A stretch of 7,980 nucleotides of DNA from Saprospiraceae bacterium (lineage in GTDB: Bacteria > Bacteroidota > Bacteroidia > Bacteroidales > JAIPBB01): assembly GCA_021739805.1 (NCBI GenBank), contig JAIPBB010000253.1, positions 1 to 7,980 on the forward strand, written 5' to 3'. The notes under the pieces are model-generated. The model was not told the DNA's origin. It was given only the letters and a program-made list of their open reading frames with translations, and did not search any database. The position numbers and the translations under genes were made by a program. Shown in pieces: positions 3,653 through 7,980 of the stretch. Position 1 is the first letter of the stretch. Each line of letters starts with the position of its first letter.

Positions 3653-6600
3653 CTATTTGATCATAAGCATCTTTTTCGTCGATGAATAATCCTTTGTTTG
3701 CATATTATAAAGATATACTCCGCTGGCTGCTTGCTTACCGGAAGCGTTTAATCCGTCCCAGATGATTTTGTGTTGTCCTTTTTCATAAACTTCGTTTATC
3801 AGTGTTTTAACTTTCTGTCCTTTGATGTTATAGATGGAAATGCTGACTTCACTTTCTGCCGGCAATGCAAAAGATATAGTTGTCGTCGGATTAAATGGAT
3901 TAGGATAATTGCTATACAATGCAGCTTCTGTAATTTCCGGGATTTCGTTATCCGGTTCATTATTTCTGAATAGCTGCTTCAATAAGTTACTTCTTATTAC
4001 GCTATATTGTTTTGAAGATTTCGGTTTAAGTTCTTTCACCTGACCAAGATAGTCTGATCGACCGGTGTTTTCCATTACCATATAAGTATATCCGGCATCA
4101 ATCACAGCAAAAACCGAATCTACAATCGTTGGTGGATTTTGTATGATATCTTCAAACCAGTCAATTGCCTCTCCGTATTCTTCGATTCTAATGTTGCAAT
4201 GAGTTATCAAATAGTCGGAAAGATCTGTCATTTCTTCATCATATTGCATATTAGGTTCAGTTTCATAATACTGTTTTAATTCTGTAAAATTCTGATCAGA
4301 CTTAACTCGCAAAGGAAGAAGTTTCTTAGCAGCAATCTTTGCAAATTTAGATTCCGGATAAACCGATATTATCTCCATAAAAGCCAGTTCTGCATCTCCG
4401 TAAGATTCATTATCTATTAATTCCTGAGCCGAAATATACATCTCTTCATCTGAACCATATTCTGTCATGCCACGACCCTCAGGATCCCAGATCGGAAGAT
4501 AAATAAATAAATCATAAGGTGAAATATCTGTCTTTGAATAAAATGATGTTCCCCAGTAATTATTATCGATATAAATCGGAGATACACTCGGAGGCAATTG
4601 CTCACATTTAACATAACAATAATCATGATTATCGTCATAGATATTATTATGATAAAATTGACCTGGTCTGCTGTCATAATGAAATATTACTTCTCCTTCA
4701 CTATTATCACTGATTATTTGATAAGGTTCACTTGATCTTCCTTCTAAATCGAAATTACTCTTATTGACTATGCACAAACCTATTCTGTTATTCTCAATTA
4801 CATTATTACCTGCAATGTCAATATCAGAATGATAGGCAAATAATCCATAATCTGTTGTATTATTTCGGATTATATTATTACTGATAGTATTACTTTCACC
4901 AGAACCACTTTCCCAGAGCATTACTCCTGATTCACAGTTCTCTATAATATTATCAACTAACTTTACATTTACATACCCTGTTACTTCTAAGCCTGCTGCA
5001 TACGGAGAATTATATAGATGACAACCGTCCAGATATAATGTCTCTAAAGACGGAGTATTATAAAATTCTGCAGTGATAGGTGAGTTATCAAACTCAACAT
5101 TTGTGAAATGCAAATCTTTTCCATCCTCAAAAAAGGGTGTATTGATAAAACTGCCATTAGTTATCTCGATATCCCTCTTTGAATATACATAAGCGTTTTT
5201 AACTACGATGTTTTTCATGACAATTTCGCTGATATTGTATGTCAATTCCAGACCTTGCCAGTAATTCTGTGAAGCATCATCAACATCCGGTTCAAATATT
5301 ACAGGATGATTTTCTGTGCCATTCACTGTTAAATCACCCAAACAGGTCAGTTTACTGTTTGCTTTTGCTTTAATCACGGTACCAGGCTGTATCGTCAGTG
5401 AACTTGTTGAAGGTAAATTCACAGCTCCAATAAGAGAAATTGTTCCACTCCAGTAATAATCTGTATCACTGGATAGTGTCCCATTTACTGTTTGTGAATA
5501 TAGATTAGTTCGAAATTCATTCATTTTAGGGTAGAGATTACCATGAGTACTTACGTTATTATGCAGATCAGAAACCATTAATACTGACATGGGATCATTA
5601 TCATAATTATCTTTTTTAATGGAGAATATAAAATCTATATCATCATCATCATCAATATCGCTAATCAGATTATTTGATATTGTACTTTCTTTAGGATATC
5701 TAAATAATGGATCACCATTTATGGCAAATCCCATTATAGTCTCTCCATCATCGAAAACTATATCAAGCTCAGAATCTCCGTCCAGATCATATAATGTTAA
5801 ACCCTGGCACCAGCCATCTAACTCCACTATATCTGGACTTATTGTGAAAAGATTATTTATTTCACCTGAATCAATAAAATTTACTGATCCGTCATCTAAT
5901 ATAAACACCACTTCTGCCGCTCTATTATTGTCAATATCGCCTATTGCGCTGGAAACCAAAGAACGATCCAGATAATCCAGATTAATTGGAGTTATAATAT
6001 CATCACCAAAACTATACTCGTTCACCTCATCATCTTTCGCTTGTGTAACTAAAATATGCTCATTTTCAAAAATAACACAATCAAATTCACCATCTTCATT
6101 ATAATCCATTAAATTCAAATTTAACAGAGTGGGATAATTTAGCATTACTTCACTAATAATCTCGTAAGAATTATTATCAAACTCATATTTCTTGAAATTA
6201 TTCCAACCAAAGCAATATAAAACGAAGATTTCGTTGATACCATTATTATCACTGTCTCCAATCGCGATATCCTGAATAGGTAAACCATTAGTTTCAATCG
6301 TATTTATTAGATCAAGATTTTCGTCAAATATTAGTAGATCAAATTCCGGAATAGCTGATGAAGCAATGATAATCTCATCAACTCCGTCATTATTTACATC
6401 ACCTGTTGCATAAGTACCAATTCTACATCCTTCTGGTACATCATATGATTCTATCAGTGAACCATCTGATCCGTCTATCAAACAAATATCATGTTCACCA
6501 GATTCATCATTGATAATTATGTAGTTATATTGATGTGAAGATTCGCTATACAGTGGCATGAATGTACACATGCAATCATTATCATAATTCCAAATTAAAT

Positions 6601-7980
6601 CACCTTCACTATCATATCTCTTACCTGAGATCAATATTGAATTATCCCAGAATAGTGCAGAACTATTCTGCTCATATCCTTCCTCTTCTATTACAACAGG
6701 ATAATCATTACTTTCCTTATAGAATTCATATAGTTTTGATGTAATATTATTATTTTCATTTCTTTCGTTTATCAGGTTCTGAGGATCTATAAATATCCCG
6801 ATCCTGTAATTTGTCGGATATTTTGTACTGACATCAAAATAAAAGACTGCATCCTCTGTTTCCATATATCCAATCCCATTGATCCTGGCATTTTCATGAT
6901 ATCTCTCACTCGTAAAGTTATCATATAGAGTACACCTTACGGATACATCATATAAATAGGTTAGTTGGCAAAGATTTGTAATACCGGCTGTCACGCATAA
7001 TGTTTGATTATTCATATATTCGGCACTTATATTATCAGGGCTGCAATATAGATCACCGCAAACAACATTTTCTGTATCAAGATATATATTCAAAGCCGGA
7101 TCTGAATATAAATTCATAATATTTCGTGACTCGATAGAATTTACACCGGTCACATTTAATTTTGCATAGAGTAACATTTCTCCAACAGAAGTAAGTGATC
7201 TATCATTTGCTTTGAATAGATACTTGTCTAAAACCTCAGGACTATGAGCTCCTTCAACTGCTCCTATATGGGCTATGCAGCCTTTTATACTGCTTGCGCA
7301 TAGCATTTTCTCTGTAAATTCATCATCATACGATTGGAAATTTCCCGAATCACAACAACCACTGATTAGAATTGGCAATCTTCCTTCAACCTGATTGTTG
7401 TATTGTATATTCTGATAACTCCAATCGCCATTTTCAATAGACCATTTATAATACTCTCCATGTCCGATGTAAGTTACAAATATGTTACCTTCTATAATCT
7501 CAGCTAAAAGATCATCCGGATCACCATCTTGAATATCTGAAAACAGGTAATACGAATCTGGATAATATTCCTCCACAGGTATATGATTAGTTAACAAACT
7601 TGTTGTTGCAGATGAAGGTAGATAATTTGTTAAAACTTCATAATAAAATTGATCTCCCGCAGTATAAAAAGTATGATTTATAAACGCATATCTATCCTTC
7701 CAGCCATCATAATTAGGGGAAGAAACATCTATCGGTTCATAATTGCAGATCTTTGTACTCGCATTAGTTACCTGTATTAAGTCATCCGCAGGTATTCTAC
7801 CAATCAATATATCAGGATATACATCTGGAATGCCGCTTAATTCAGTTAACTGGCTGAAATAAACATCGTAACCTTTACAGGGATCATCTTCTCCCATAGG
7901 CGGTACTGGCATGGGATAACTTGGTACGCAAATATCATCAGCGATTAAACCATCTCCAAAATAAGCATCACCATATAAAA
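3653..7980 (-). CDS. Gingipain-like C25 peptidase fused to CARDB, VCBS propeller, beta-helix and T9SS domains (5' end outside window)
   Basis: Partial: the frame stays open to the right edge, giving 22 further residues (YGDAYFGDGLIADD...) before the Met at 7910-7912. That Met is internal, because the sequence before it fits the family. Numbering from it: 1-270 is a peptidase C25 (gingipain) domain with GRIPADD (38-44), the catalytic His in YIGHGE (H151) and the catalytic Cys in ISGCCDSGNF (C186 or C187). About 283-395 is CARDB-like, ending NERNENNN. About 405-795 is an FG-GAP/VCBS propeller with at least six acidic Ca-binding-type loops (505, 553, 603, 659, 709, 752). About 809-1140 is a right-handed beta-helix rich in N-x-I-x-N-N turns. 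About 1155-1300 is helical and TPR-like. 1334-1419 is a T9SS sorting domain: NYPNPFNPTT, YNIKGQKVKTL, WDGLNASGKQAASGVYLY, KKMLMIK. It is probably an active surface or secreted protease; the signal peptide and propeptide should lie outside. Its substrate is unknown. Confidence 0.9.
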   Translation of the reverse strand, partial: LYGDAYFGDGLIADDICVPSYPMPVPPMGEDDPCKGYDVYFSQLTELSGIPDVYPDILIGRIPADDLIQVTNASTKICNYEPIDVSSPNYDGWKDRYAFINHTFYTAGDQFYYEVLTNYLPSSATTSLLTNHIPVEEYYPDSYYLFSDIQDGDPDDLLAEIIEGNIFVTYIGHGEYYKWSIENGDWSYQNIQYNNQVEGRLPILISGCCDSGNFQSYDDEFTEKMLCASSIKGCIAHIGAVEGAHSPEVLDKYLFKANDRSLTSVGEMLLYAKLNVTGVNSIESRNIMNLYSDPALNIYLDTENVVCGDLYCSPDNISAEYMNNQTLCVTAGITNLCQLTYLYDVSVRCTLYDNFTSERYHENARINGIGYMETEDAVFYFDVSTKYPTNYRIGIFIDPQNLINERNENNNITSKLYEFYKESNDYPVVIEEEGYEQNSSALFWDNSILISGKRYDSEGDLIWNYDNDCMCTFMPLYSESSHQYNYIIINDESGEHDICLIDGSDGSLIESYDVPEGCRIGTYATGDVNNDGVDEIIIASSAIPEFDLLIFDENLDLINTIETNGLPIQDIAIGDSDNNGINEIFVLYCFGWNNFKKYEFDNNSYEIISEVMLNYPTLLNLNLMDYNEDGEFDCVIFENEHILVTQAKDDEVNEYSFGDDIITPINLDYLDRSLVSSAIGDIDNNRAAEVVFILDDGSVNFIDSGEINNLFTISPDIVELDGWCQGLTLYDLDGDSELDIVFDDGETIMGFAINGDPLFRYPKESTISNNLISDIDDDDDIDFIFSIKKDNYDNDPMSVLMVSDLHNNVSTHGNLYPKMNEFRTNLYSQTVNGTLSSDTDYYWSGTISLIGAVNLPSTSSLTIQPGTVIKAKANSKLTCLGDLTVNGTENHPVIFEPDVDDASQNYWQGLELTYNISEIVMKNIVVKNAYVYSKRDIEITNGSFINTPFFEDGKDLHFTNVEFDNSPITAEFYNTPSLETLYLDGCHLYNSPYAAGLEVTGYVNVKLVDNIIENCESGVMLWESGSGESNTISNNIIRNNTTDYGLFAYHSDIDIAGNNVIENNRIGLCIVNKSNFDLEGRSSEPYQIISDNSEGEVIFHYDSRPGQFYHNNIYDDNHDYCYVKCEQLPPSVSPIYIDNNYWGTSFYSKTDISPYDLFIYLPIWDPEGRGMTEYGSDEEMYISAQELIDNESYGDAELAFMEIISVYPESKFAKIAAKKLLPLRVKSDQNFTELKQYYETEPNMQYDEEMTDLSDYLITHCNIRIEEYGEAIDWFEDIIQNPPTIVDSVFAVIDAGYTYMVMENTGRSDYLGQVKELKPKSSKQYSVIRSNLLKQLFRNNEPDNEIPEITEAALYSNYPNPFNPTTTISFALPAESEVSISIYNIKGQKVKTLINEVYEKGQHKIIWDGLNASGKQAASGVYLYNMQTKDYSSTKKMLMIK

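Noticed and set aside
5639..5653. ATC x5 microsatellite as a phase-variation switch
   Set aside because: It encodes Asp in a calcium-binding-type loop of the propeller, and a three-base unit cannot shift the frame.
4465..6744. Plus- and minus-strand frames inside the large gene (4465-4677, 5619-5975, 6562-6744)
   Set aside because: All overlap a well-supported long coding frame and read as low-complexity shadows of AT-rich repeats.
7910..7912. Met at 7912 as the start of the large protein
   Set aside because: The frame is open to the window edge, the upstream residues fit the C25 domain (YGDAYFGDG before the GRIPADD region), and no ribosome-binding site or signal peptide is present at this Met.

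Overview
The window looks like chromosomal DNA from an AT-rich bacterium of the Fibrobacteres-Chlorobi-Bacteroidetes (FCB) assemblage. Two neighbouring proteins end in type IX secretion (T9SS) type A sorting domains of the 'NYPNPFNPTT...' kind, with 'YNIKGQKVKTL' and a basic 'KKMLMIK' end. From memory, this style is most typical of Cloacimonadota and related groups such as Marinimicrobia and Ignavibacteria; the phylum is an inference. All recognisable genes are on the minus strand, so transcription runs right to left.

From right to left: (1) 3653-7980 is the 3' part of a very large secreted multidomain protein whose 5' end lies beyond the right edge. It carries a gingipain-like C25 cysteine peptidase with visible His and Cys, a CARDB-like Ig domain, an FG-GAP/VCBS propeller, a right-handed beta-helix, a helical TPR-like segment and a T9SS sorting domain. 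It ends in a strong hairpin terminator at 3597-3624. (2) 2894-3652 is a 759-base gap with one doubtful small basic ORF (3387-3584) and a cluster of inverted repeats, some near the 5' end of the next gene. (3) 1418-2893 encodes a complete secreted protein: signal peptide, Asp-box propeller-like repeats, a PKD domain and a T9SS sorting domain. Its terminator at 1355-1385 shares the AAGACTCC/GGAGTCTT stem with the first. (4) 903-1289 is a small cytoplasmic-type protein with an HMG-box-like C-terminal motif. It has no ATG start, and its last codons lie inside a repeat array.

(5) 129-929 is the most unusual part. It is an intergenic mosaic of many different 7- and 8-base tandem repeats. They are arranged in three units, each opening with a related 41-base AT-rich element and each containing a GAACGAAGTGAA box. 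Several small GNA-triloop hairpins, including two exact GCGAAGC cores, are embedded in it. The array resembles in style the short tandemly repeated repetitive sequences known from cyanobacteria, but I cannot assign it to a described family. (6) 1-120 looks like the control region of a further minus-strand gene that starts just off the left edge: AAGGAG, TATAAT, helically spaced TTACCTTT repeats and a 10-base inverted repeat.

The two secreted proteins would be exported through the Sec system and then the T9SS to the cell surface or outside, acting in proteolysis and in binding of polymers or proteins. I see no tRNA, rRNA, CRISPR array or intact insertion sequence.
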